From Berberis thunbergii (taxonomy: Eukaryota; Streptophyta; Magnoliopsida; Ranunculales; Berberidaceae), in contig QNQO01006227.1 of the NCBI GenBank assembly GCA_003290165.1, forward strand, positions 124,001 through 188,000: a DNA stretch of 64,000 nt. The letters run 5' to 3'. A model generated the notes under the pieces. It worked only from the letters and a program-made list of their open reading frames with translations. It searched no databases and had not been told where the DNA came from. Shown piece after piece: positions 11,375 through 21,508 of this stretch. Made by a program: the position numbers and the translations under genes. How positions within the stretch are numbered: the first letter of the stretch is position 1; the number at the start of each line of letters is the position of its first letter.

Positions 11375-12522
11375 CATCTTTCTTGATCATTGTTAAGAAA
11401 TATTAAGTATGATTGAAGGAAGCAGCCCAAGGCAATGGTTTGCTACAACTTGTGTTGTTATCTTGAAATGCACATTAATCATGTCTTAAATAAAGAATTA
11501 GCAAGGAAAATTCATCAAGTATCCTTAGCAAAACCTATTATTTAGCATGGTAACCTCGTATTATTTGTGGAATTCACTCAATATTTCTAGTTATCTGTTT
11601 ATTTGATTTAACGTACACACACAAGAAAGTACACAAATATTTTAGTATATTGCTATTAATTCCTAGTCATCAAGGTAATGTTGTCTTGATTTTTTTTTAG
11701 ACCCATGACATCCTTTCTGAAATTTCAAGAATATTTCTTTGCCTTGAACATGAAAAAATAAGGCAAGTTGTGGCAACAGTGCTGAAAATTTTATTTCTTT
11801 TCGACAATTCTTGACGTAAAATTTGTCATTCAACAAACCTTTTGAATGATTGGTGAGCAACTATGTTAACGTGAACTAAAAACTAAGAATAATGACCGAC
11901 TACAGTTGCAACGCTACGTTTTGTTATTTCTTTATTAATATAAATTAAGTGGTAATGATACATTTTTTTTTCAATAGTCTTTTGCATTATCTATATACAT
12001 ATATACACACCAATTAATTTTTTGGACAAGTTGAGGCAAGAAGGGAATTTTAAAAATTGATCACCTCTTTAGCATTATTTTCACATTTTTTTCTCTATAA
12101 AATACGTTAAGTAATAGGATATTCTATTTCCTAATGAAAAGGAATAATATAGTATGGAATAGTAAATTATATAGAAATATGTTTAACATCTAATTTTGGA
12201 ATAATAACTAATTATAGTAGTATTAAAATGATTTTTGAGAAAATTTTGTATAAAATATACAAAAGGAAAATGAATGTAAGGATGAGGGAAAGAGAGGTGT
12301 GGCAGGCATGGTGGGATAAAGACTTGTGGAGGGGAGTGCGGATAAAAAACATGTATTTGAAAGCGCCAATCAGGATGCAGAGAAATGGAATCCATATATC
12401 TGTGATTCCTTCCCACTGGCAAAGAGAGAGATTGAAGTCGTGGGTGTTGTGGTCTATCTCCTGATAAGTAATACCCAACCCTATTTGTTTTTGTTTCCAA
12501 TCTCAACTTCTTCAGTTCTTGT
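11375..12522. other. AT-rich stretch, probable distal promoter of the HEMA gene
   Basis: No gene recognised; the overlapping short ORFs at 12183-12547 on both strands do not resemble a family I know. A CCAATCA box (about 12366) and an I-box core GATAAG (12463-12468), both common in light-regulated plant promoters, lie at the end next to the miniature element. Whether they serve the HEMA gene is inference. Confidence 0.35.
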
Positions 12523-13502
12523 TAGGGGTGGGCATTTCATCTCGTGATTTTGATATCGTTTCGTTCTGATTTTTTCGAATTTTAATGGGATTGAATAATT
12601 TTATCTCGATCCTATTCCGTCCCGATCTAGAATGGGATGAGATGAGATGAAGATTTTCAATCTCGCCAATCCCGAGCTATTTTTAATATTTATTATTAAT
12701 ATTTTTATTTATTTATTTATTTATTTTTATTCATATAAACTTACAGATGACTGATAGAAACTCATGGTGTTTGCAGTGGTAATATAAATATTACTTCAAG
12801 AAATACATATTCATTAAGCAAGAGAAAGATAACAGTATGTTGCTTGGATTTCCAATAAAAGTGGCTCTAATTATTTAACTTTCAAATATTGATAATGCTC
12901 AGGTGAAGATAAAAATGACAATTAACTGAGTAATACATATTCAGAAGAGAACATTCAGGGGCGGAACCAATAATTTGAGATGCCCCGGACTGTAAAAATA
13001 AATTTTTTTAATTACAATATATGTATTGATGGTAAATCATTATGAATATGTTAGAGCATCACCAATAGGTCTATATTTCTTCCCTAACAAAAATGAAATG
13101 CCATTTTGTCAATGAACCATGAATTTTGTTTCTCACAGTAATGAAATTGTAAAATCAGTTGGGAGGCCATCACACCGACACAATACTCTTAGTGGGTCCC
13201 ATTTATTATGTCATTTTCTAAAAATCAAGCCCACTCCACTTCATTGTTAAGGGATTTAGTGGTTACCCTTATATTTGCATGTCACATCTATATCTAAATA
13301 TAAGAAAGTTATTTTTCACGCTCTTATATGATGATAATGTCTGCAGCAGTCACAGACAACACGTTGATCCCATCCCGTCCCATCCCCAACCTAACTGGGA
13401 TGAGATGAGGTCGAAATTGAGTTTTTTCCATCCCATCTGATCCTAATCCCGTATGAACGAGATTGATATATCTCGTCCCATCCCGTCCCGTGCCAACCCT
13501 TA
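12523..13502. mobile_element. hAT-type miniature element, family C (TAGGGGTGGGCA), copy 1
   Basis: Ends TAGGGGTGGGCA and TGCCAACCCTTA, with subterminal runs of CCCGTCCCGATCTAGAAT-type sequence near the left end and the inverted CATCCCGTCCCGT type near the right end. The 980-bp length is nearly double copy 2 (58758-59309) because the interior is different, unrelated AT-rich DNA. The flanking octamers (GTTCTTGT, GTTTTCGC) match at only 5 positions, so the duplication has decayed. It ends 157 bp before the HEMA start codon. Confidence 0.75.
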
Positions 13503-13551
13503 GTTTTCGCACATAAGGCCAAATCCCTCACTTTCTTCTTCTTCTGCAAAT

Positions 13552-13620
13552 ATTTATATATATATATAACAACTCTGTGCTTATTTATATCTTCCTCCTC
13601 CTCTCTAGGGTTAGGGTTTT
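13552..13620 (+). promoter_or_regulatory. core promoter and 5' leader of the HEMA gene
   Basis: A TATATATATATAAC run (about 13555-13570) is a plausible TATA box. A CT-rich leader follows (CTTCCTCCTCCTCTCT) and then a telo-box-like AGGGTTAGGGTTTT at 13607-13620, a motif common in leaders of plant housekeeping and plastid genes. The core lies only about 50 bp from the end of the miniature element. The transcription start is not known. Confidence 0.5.
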
Positions 13621-13659
13621 GAAGATCTTCCGCTCCTCTGCTCTTCAATCGCAATTGCA

Positions 13660-15970
13660 ATGGGTTCGAGTGGTTTCGGGACCTCAGTTGCAGGCGTGAA
13701 GACGATGGAGTCTCTCCTCCGGAAAACAACCTCTTGTTGTTCTTCTCCTCAATTGCTGCGTGTCATTTGCAAGCCTTGTACTTTGAACAGCAGCAGCAGG
13801 AGAATCATTCGGAGAGCAGCAGGAGCAGGAGGGGGTTCAGTTGAGGCTGTGGTCAAAGATGATTCTAGGGCTGCCAGTGTCTCTGCTCTTGAGCAGCTCA
13901 AGACTTCCGCCGCTGATAGTAACTTTTTTCTTCTTCTTGGTTTTCGTTCAATTGATGTCACTTGTAATTTGTAATTGTAATTTCACAATCCCATTATATC
14001 GTAATGCAACTTCTGTCTCTATTAAACCATTGTTTTCATGAGACATATATGCTTACAAAGAAAAAAATTTTACTTGCTTGGGATTTAATTTTTTTATATT
14101 GATTCATATTCTGTCAGGGTATACAAAGGAAAAGAGCAGTATTGTGATTGTAGGACTGAGTGTTCATACAGCACCAGTGGAGATGCGTGAGAAACTTGCT
14201 ATTCCGGAAGCAGAATGTCCTAGAGCAATTGGAGAGTTGTGTGGCTTGAACCATATAGAAGAAGCTGCTGTTCTCAGTACCTGTAACAGAATGGAAATAT
14301 ATGTCGTGGCACTGTCTTGGCATCGTGGGATAAGAGAAGTGACCGAATGGATGGCAAAGGTGCTTAAACTTAACCTCCTTGTTTAATTCTCTGCTTTTTG
14401 CAGATAGAGTTAGCTGTCAATCAACTTATTTTGTACTAGGTAATTTAGGTAGGCTTTTTTTTTTAATCCCTAAACCCTTCCCACTCCACATGCGGCTGTG
14501 ACCTAGTGATACCAGTACCATTCGTGAGCCACAAACCTTTGGCAATTTAGGTAGACTTGATATTGGCTTATGGCACCTATCATTATTTAGTGGTTAGATT
14601 ATCTAGCGTAATGAAGATCAAACTTTATGAATTACAGCAGAAAATCTCAATTATTTCTCAGATAATTGTGATCATCCTAGTGGCGTCTATTGGTAAAAAC
14701 CATGTTGATCTTCATGCTTCTGAGACTTCTTATTTATCATCTAATAATGGAAGTCTGCAGATTGGTGTACTGTTCCTTTACTTGTTTAAATAAAGGAATG
14801 GCTTAGTTGTTGAAAGCAGTTTTCTTTTGTTTGCAGACAAGTGGCATTCCTGCTTCAGAGCTTCGTGAGCACCTATTTATACTACGTGAAAACGATGCTA
14901 CACAACATTTGTTTGAAGTTTCGGCTGGGCTCGACTCTCTCGTACTGGGAGAAGGACAAATTCTTTCTCAGGTGAAACAAGTTGTCAGAGTTGGGCAAGG
15001 AGTTACAGGGTTTGGGAGGAACATCAGTGGATTGTTTAAGCATGCCATCACCGTTGGTAAACGAGTTCGAACTGAGACCAATATTGCAGCTGGGGCTGTA
15101 TCGGTCAGCTCAGCTGCTGTTGAGCTGGCCCTTATGAAGCTTCCAAAAGAGTCCTCTCCCACGGCCAGGATGTTGGTGATCGGAGCAGGCAAGATGGGGA
15201 AACTTGTGATTAAACACTTGGTTGCTAAGGGATGCACTAAGATGGTTGTTGTCAACAGATCTGAGGAGAGGGTTACTGCCATCCGAAAGGAATTTAAGGA
15301 TGATGTCGAAATAATTTATAAACCTCTCACAGATATGCTAACCTGTGCTGCTGAAGCTGATGTTGTTTTCACCAGCACAGCTTCAGAGACCCCATTGTTT
15401 TTAAAAAAAGATGTCACAACCCTTCCCTCTGTGAGTTCAGAAGTTGGGGGATTAAGGCTTTTTGTTGATATCTCTGTCCCTAGGAATGTGGCTTCATGTG
15501 TCTCGGATGTTGAGGCTGCACGAGTGTACAATGTTGATGATCTTAAGGAAGTTGTTGCTGCCAATAAGGAAGACCGACAACAAAAAGCGATGGAAGCTCA
15601 GGCAATTATCGGCGAAGAAACAAAACAGTTTGAAGCTTGGAGGGATTCTTTGGAGACAGTTCCCACCATCAAGAAACTAAGAGCTCTTGTGGAGGGAATT
15701 AGACTTGCAGAGTTGGAGAAGTGTTTATCAAAGATGGGAGATGAAATTCCAAAAAAAACAAGGAAAGCTGTTGATGACCTTAGCCGAGGTATAGTAAATA
15801 AGATTCTTCACGGGCCAATGCAGCACTTGAGATGTGATGCGAGTGATAGCAGGACTCTGTATGAGACCCTTGAGAACATGCATGCACTAAACAGGATGTT
15901 TAGCCTTGAAACTGAGGCATCTGTGCTAGAGCAGAAGATCCGAGCAAAGGTGGAACAAAACAAAAAATAA
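13660..15970 (+). CDS. HEMA: glutamyl-tRNA reductase, chloroplast (HEMA type)
   Basis: Glutamyl-tRNA reductase uses NADPH to reduce glutamyl-tRNA(Glu) to glutamate-1-semialdehyde in the plastid stroma. This is the first committed and rate-limiting step of chlorophyll and heme synthesis. There are three exons: 13660-13918, 14118-14359 and 14837-15970, with GT-AG introns of 199 and 477 bp that join in frame, giving 544 residues. The first ~75 residues are rich in Ser, Arg and Ala, as in a transit peptide. The catalytic-Cys motif [10 protein letters not shown] puts the Cys at about residue 142. [20 protein letters not shown] (exon 3) is the family signature. VIGAGKMG (about 281-288) is the NADP-binding loop, and the C-terminal helical dimerisation domain follows. 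I chose the first ATG after the leader; a second in-frame ATG is at 13705. I see no lesion. Plants usually have two or three HEMA genes; which one this is cannot be told. Confidence 0.93.
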
Positions 15971-17185
15971 GACGTGTTGAACTCTAATACTCACATTCAA
16001 ATAAGAAAACTCATCACCATCTCGTTGCCAAGTTGACATCTTTATTCTTCAATCCCTATAGAGTTGTTTGGTAAGGCATTGTGCCTCACAGATAATAGAA
16101 ACAACCTCCATTTAATCTCATATAAATCATTGTAAGTGTCTTACATTGTTAATTACTATGTGGCTCGGTAAATGACCAGTTGAATTTGATACGAATGTTG
16201 TGTGGATGGCCACTGTTTTGTTTGGAAATATTGTTAGTTCTTTGTAATTAATATGCTTATTGTTTCAGTTCGTTTGTGGTTTACTTGTGAATATTGGACT
16301 TGTCTGATTCTGATGGTAGAGATGATGAGAACACTTTTTGTTCATTGAATCCAACACAACACTGGAGCTGCGCGCAAAATAAATGCCAAAAATGTTAAAG
16401 CAGTTAACCAAGCACCAGGTGGTAAATATAGTCGCAGGATAGACATGTATGATCATTCTTCTGACTGACCTCGGCTTAGGCTTTTGGACCTATGAGATTC
16501 AGAATCCTGGATCTCATGTAATTCATTTGGACATTCTTTTGATGCCTTCGAAGCTTACGGAGCTATCTTGTGGTATGCTGATGTGTACAAATTGCCCGAG
16601 ATATTTGAGAGCGTTGCAAAGACTTGGTTGTCCATTTGAAGGTTCATCCATGATCTGATTCATGATCCCTTAATGCTGGATTCCCTTACTTTTCCTTTTT
16701 TCACTATGACATCACATATGAACGCTTCGCTTCAGCGAGATTGGTGGTTCTATATTACCCGTATCTGTCCTATGTTGGCTTTTTACTCCCCTCTTCCCCT
16801 CTTGTGGGCCATTTTCCTTTTCCCACTCTTCTTCCCAACTAAATCTCACAAAGCACTGAACCCCATTTTCCATCTCACTCTCAATCGAGCATGAGTCCAC
16901 TCTTCCTGTTAGTTGTTGGTGTTGTCCCCGTTTATTGATGTCAAAACATTGTTTATGAAAATGAAGTTTAGGCAATGAGTTGTTTGTTTTTATTTGGGTT
17001 TCACAAATTTGTTTGTAATAGTGATTTGGGAGATTGGTTTTCTACCATTAAACTTTCCTGGTTAAGCGATTTGTTTCTCTTTCCAGTCCTTATATGAAGA
17101 GGGAGAAGACATGATCGTAGGGATGCATGTCGGTTACATGTAAAATCTGGTTAGATTATACACTGATATAGTCCACTATTACTGA
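15971..17185. other. 3' flank of the HEMA gene, no further gene seen
   Basis: The first ~300 bp are AT-rich with several TAATAA/AATAA-like stretches and probably contain the 3' untranslated region. From about 16440 on, short ORFs on both strands show no recognisable domain. The host sequence stops at the LTR edge at 17186. Confidence 0.4.
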
Positions 17186-17761
17186 TGTGTTCAGATCTGT
17201 TCTTGCTGATCTCGCTGATCTCGAGTCTGCAAAAATAAGCAGCTGTTAAGCTAGGGACTACCGTTGTGGTGGTCGAAGGCACTCTGATGCTTAAGTCAGA
17301 TATCAATGCAAAGAAGAGTGAAGACTGTATGTAAATGACAATGTATATGCGTACCTTTATTCTTTCTTTCACCATCTTTTATAGCGAGTGTTCCCTCCCC
17401 AATTGTCCTTGCGATCGAGGGCGTGATGGAGGGAGGAGATCTCGCATAAGGCCTTACCTGCGCATGACTGAGTCTCTTTGGCACTTGACTCTGTTTATGA
17501 CCCAATGTTTGATTAGTCTAAGAGCTGATTTCGTCCGAGTGGATCTCGAGCCTATGACAACTCTGAGATTCGTGTTCAGGCCTTATTTTCCTAGGCCAAA
17601 CCCTAAGATCCGTGCCTCTTGGGCTGTGCATCTGACTTACGAGCTGAACAACAATTTGTGAATGGGTCCACTTGGGACTGCGCTGAAGCCTTTCTCGTGC
17701 TAGGGTTAGCCCACATGTACGACTGTGATCGAGTGACTGTTTGATGTCTCATTAGTTACCC
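17186..17761 (-). repeat. 3' LTR of the outer Tat element
   Basis: Aligned by eye with 38616-39204 over its whole length. Shared blocks include GTGGTGGTCGAAGGCACTCT/GTGGTGGCTGAAGGCACCCC, TTAAGTCAGATATC and TTTATAGCGAGTGTTCCCTC. It is clearly diverged from its partner, so the element is old. Confidence 0.82.
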
Positions 17762-17780
17762 CCCCCCAGTTAATGGGGCT

Positions 17781-18061
17781 CAGTGTTCTAAAAATCCTCC
17801 TAGGTGGTTGCATGGGCGGGTTTTTGAATTTTGATTTTTTTTTATTTCCAATTCGAAAAATATTAAAAAATTAAGACTCCATTTTTTCTCATACATTTTG
17901 CATATTTATCTTGGCATTGAATTGGAAGTAATTTACATGCTATTTTGCTTAACTTTTACAAAATTATAATTTATAATACATAAAAAAAATCCTACATATG
18001 CCTCTGGGCACTAGCCTCCTGCTCCCCGCCCGTCTACCGCCTAACAATTTTAAGAACACTG
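17781..18061. mobile_element. hAT-type miniature element, family A, copy 3
   Basis: CAGTGTTCTAAAAATCC at the left end, AATTTTAAGAACACTG at the right end, with 8-bp duplications ATGGGGCT (17773-17780) and ATGGGTCT (18062-18069), 7 of 8 matching. At 281 bp it is the shortest copy of the family and seems to be an internal-deletion form. It sits just inside the purine tract of the outer Tat element. Confidence 0.88.
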
Positions 18062-19129
18062 ATGGGTCTGTGTGCAGTTCCATTAATTCAATGAATGTCA
18101 ACTGGTGTAGTACTGTAAGTGTCGCCCCTTCATTCCCCTGTGTAACATTTAATGCCAATACGACTATTGGGTGACCTCCTTTTGTGAACATCGGGCCTAT
18201 ATATAGGCTAGTTCTCATAGGGTAAGGCATTACCATGTGTATTGTAGAGTTTGTTCCTCAAATGTGCCTTTTCAGATAATGTGCTTTTGTCTTGGCCTTT
18301 CTAGAAGACGAAAGGGAACCCCCATTGGTGATGTTGTTGAATGTTCAGACATTTGCAGCGATGAGTCTTAACAAGACCTGCTATTGGAGGAAGCTACTTG
18401 GTTTGAGTGAGCTTTAATTTTAGTGGTTCCGTGGGTCCTCCAAATTTGTTCTTACATCACGAAGAAGAAGGGCGAACTTCCCCTTAGGGCTCAAGTTTGC
18501 CTTCCATCTTCTTGTGCTCCCACGACGTCTTCCGCCATAACTTTTGGGAGACAACACCAACAACTAATTTTGGGTAGATGTTCTTACTGCTCCTTCCTGG
18601 GCTTCACTCGTGATGCCCCGTCCGAAAGGCAGATTGACGGAGCGAAGTTCCAGTGTGTGTGGTATGTGGCCTTGGAGAGCTGATTTTGCATCACGTCAGG
18701 CATCCCTTATTTGAGTGATCACACCAGCATCCAACTTTGGGTTGCTTCTCCCACTGCTACCTTATTGCTTTCACTTTCGAATCCTCTTCTAGAAGGCATA
18801 TTGGCGGAGCAAATCCTCAACATGTGTTCCGACGGATCTTTGCTCGCACCTTGCTTTATGCCAAGCTCAGTACTTGTAGTGTATAAACTTCGATACTGGC
18901 CAGTCGATCAAGCTTTATAATAGCTTTTTGATAATCAATAAAGTTTGCTTTTCTGAATTCTTTTTATTTTGTATGCTCTGAATGAATGTGAGTCATATTG
19001 GTCCGTGCGAACAAATCTCTAGACTGTAAAAAAAGGTGAGAAATTTTAATTCTAAGCAGGGACTGGGCTGGTCTGGTCTTGAAGGAGATGCATGTAGTCT
19101 TGACTTAGCCTGCGGAGTTCCCTTAGCAA

Positions 19130-19426
19130 AATAACCCGATTCACCAATAATTGTGAAACCACTGAAGAGTGATCTTCATGTAGGCGGGTTGTGCCTTGCG
19201 AGTTGGCTGTTTTCCAAGATACGTTGTACTTAGGTTTTCTAGCCAGTAGGTTCCTAGCCTTTTGATTGTTATCACCTCATAGGGACCTTCCCAGTTTAGG
19301 CTTAACTTTCCTTTTCTGGGTCTAATGTGTTCAGCTGGGTCTCCTCATCACCCAATCGTCGAATTTTGAATTCTTGAGGCTTAACCCTCTTATTGTAGTC
19401 TTGGGCCATTTTTTGTTGATAGCAAC
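19130..19426 (-). pseudogene. integrase C-terminus of the outer Tat element (second half of a split gene)
   Basis: From 19426 downward the - strand reads an integrase C-terminal tail with KMAQDYNKRV-like, KPQEFKIRRLGD and KLSLNWEGPYEV stretches (small frameshifts). The last is the GPY/F-like motif of Ty3 integrases. Its upstream half is at 34954 and above; the frame rejoins exactly once the nested element is removed. Between 18070 and 19130 I see only the untranslated tail of the element, including two diverged ~150-bp copies around 18600 and 18790. Confidence 0.75.
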
Positions 19427-20071
19427 TGATAATACACCGAAACGTCCCCTCTTCTACACCGTACATGTTTCATGATGGTCTCAAGGAACAACAGGCCCAA
19501 ACGTCATCCCAACACTGATATGGCCCAAGCGGTTTCAAGCTCGCACATCGAAGTCCGCCAGACGGGCCTAAATTACTACAACCTGCTAAGCCTGCATGTC
19601 TCACAGCCATCCCCAATACCTGTAATACCTATTAAGGCAAGTATATCGGGGATCAGCTTCGAACTGGCAAGCCAACAACACCTTGTTTCCAACTAGGAAG
19701 CAAATATCAGAGTATACATCGTATATGGAAACTTCCATTTATGGACAACACTCCAATTGGAAACTATCTCCCACGTATTTAGGAACACAAGTCTAACATG
19801 AAAACTTCCCTCCACATCACAACTCCTGATTAGAGAAGGATCTCCAAGAAGATTTCATTCCCTAAACTACGTCACTGATGGCCTTGCCGAACCAGGACTC
19901 CAGCACTATAAATAAGACATGAGGTTGGTAAGTTAAGGTACGCTACAAATTTCATGTTTACAGCAAAATCTTCCTCAGATCCTTGTCAGACTTTAGCATC
20001 AGAGTTACATCGACCACGGCAACGGTGGTTCGTGGCTCACGCGCTCAAGCAAATAGCAAAAATCGACTGCA
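19427..20071 (+). repeat. 5' LTR of the middle Tat element
   Basis: Pairs with 34268-34948. Shared blocks include CGTACA(T/C)GT(T/G)TCATGATG, AGGAACAACAGGCCCAA, TCCAAGAAGAT and AAAATCGACTGCA. The partners differ in length (645 and 681 bp) and at many positions, so this insertion is much older than the chromovirus inside it. Confidence 0.85.
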
Positions 20072-20075
20072 TCAA

Positions 20076-20090
20076 TTTGGTGCCGTCTGG
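20076..20090 (+). other. primer binding site of the middle Tat element
   Basis: TTTGGTGCCGTCTGG begins four bases after the LTR end. It is followed without a break by G, making an 18-base G run (20089-20106) where related elements have a short mixed G tract. Confidence 0.65.
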
Positions 20091-20572
20091 GGGGGGGGGG
20101 GGGGGGTGACAGAGTTCCTAACAAAACACTAACATCATCCCTCTTCGGAGTTCAAGAAGATGGTGACAACCAGATCTCGCAAAAATGGGCAACATGGGGA
20201 CACGTCAAATGCTTAGACTAGTGCTATACTGCTGCTTCCAGCGGTGCCAGTAACACAAGGGCAGTAGGCTCACACCCCCGCGCCAGTAGCAGCAACGACG
20301 GACCCCAGGATGGATTTGCTATCATCACAAATACAGCAGATCGCTAAAGCAGTAGAGATTCTCATTCAACATAACCCTCCACCCATCGATGGAGATAAGG
20401 AACAACACATAACTCAATCTTCAGATGACAATAGAAAGTAGACACAAGGGAGTCAAGACCCTGCTAGTTCTCACTGGACTAGAGCTGGCGGTGTGGTCAA
20501 CACAGATCCAACTTTCAGGGTAGACACACTCACCCCGTAGAAACTCCTCCCCTGAGGGGCTCACAACCAGGC

Positions 20573-20967
20573 GTGATGTACCGTCTCTTTGTTCCCCCGT
20601 TCGTGGACCACATCATGAACGAGGCTATGCCAAATAAGTTCAACCCTCCGAAGCTTGAATTCTATGACGAGACCGGTGGTTCATTCGATCACTTGCATCA
20701 TTATCAACATGTAATGGCACTGAAAAAAGGTTTCGAATCGGTGATGTGTAGAACATTCCCTACTATCCAGAAGAAGTCAGCGCTGATGTGGTTCCACAGC
20801 CTCTCGTCAAAGTCAATCGACTCATTCAAGACGCTGGCCAAAGAATTCCTGTCGCACTTTGTAGGAAGCCAACAGATCAGGAAAGACCCACATTATATAC
20901 TCTCTCTGAGGCAGAAGTCAAACGAAACGCTAAGGGAATACATCACACGCTTCAATGACGAGCTGAC
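20573..20967 (+). pseudogene. gag of the middle Tat element, 5' part
   Basis: Reads FVDHIMNEAMPNKFNPPKLE, then a capsid-like region (HHYQHVMALKKGFESVMCRT, then ALMWFHSLSSKSIDSFKTLA) and EYITRFNDEL, the conserved Retrotrans_gag core. The frame is cut at 20967 by the chromovirus and resumes at 26752. The copies at 6494-8508 and 60776-61611 are paralogous. Confidence 0.85.
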
Positions 20968-21477
20968 TGTCACGTGCTGACCTTTTTTCCCTTGGCTAAC
21001 ACGCTGCCCACTAGCGTCACACTCCCGTCGGACTAACTAGTCAAGGCACTTCGATGCTTGGCTAATGCTAAGTGATGCTACGAAAGCTTAAGTGAGGAAA
21101 ATGCTAAGGCACAAGTGTTTAGGCTTTTTGAAAGAATGCTTTGTATTGCTTGAGAGAGTTGTACAAGTGTTTGATGATATGTACAAATGAATGCCAAGGC
21201 CTATTTATAGGCCCTTAAAGTCCTAGAGGCTTCTAGCCTAGAACCTTCCACAATCCTCCATCAAAGGAGTATTCTCTATGCTTCTAGAAAGTTCCCACCT
21301 CCAAAGGAACTAGAAATTACAAGGAGGCTTCTAGAAAATACTACACAAGTTTGTACAAGGGTGTTCTAGATTCATCCATGCTAGAACACTCTAGAGAAAG
21401 CAAATTTAGAATGTCCAAGAGCACTCTAGAACCTTCCGGAGGCATCTAGAGAAAGCTATGCTAGATGGCTTGTGACA
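20968..21477 (-). repeat. 3' LTR of the chromovirus
   Basis: 510 bp. Differs from 26242-26751 only at about 21076 (C, against T in the partner) and about 21400 (C, against A) in my alignment. A purine tract (GGGTGGGGGAGAA on the - strand, about 21478-21490) adjoins its inner edge. Confidence 0.95.
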
Positions 21478-21508
21478 TTCTCCCCCACCCAAGTCCTTGA
21501 CGACCCCG

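Noticed and set aside
12183..12547. Overlapping ORFs on both strands upstream of the HEMA gene
   Set aside because: No domain and equal length on both strands. More likely promoter DNA.
14455..14550. Possible SINE in intron 2 of the HEMA gene (T run followed by tRNA-like words)
   Set aside because: I could not find a convincing A and B box pair or a duplication.
15316..15564. 82-codon ORF on the - strand inside the HEMA gene
   Set aside because: Shadow of exon 3 of glutamyl-tRNA reductase.
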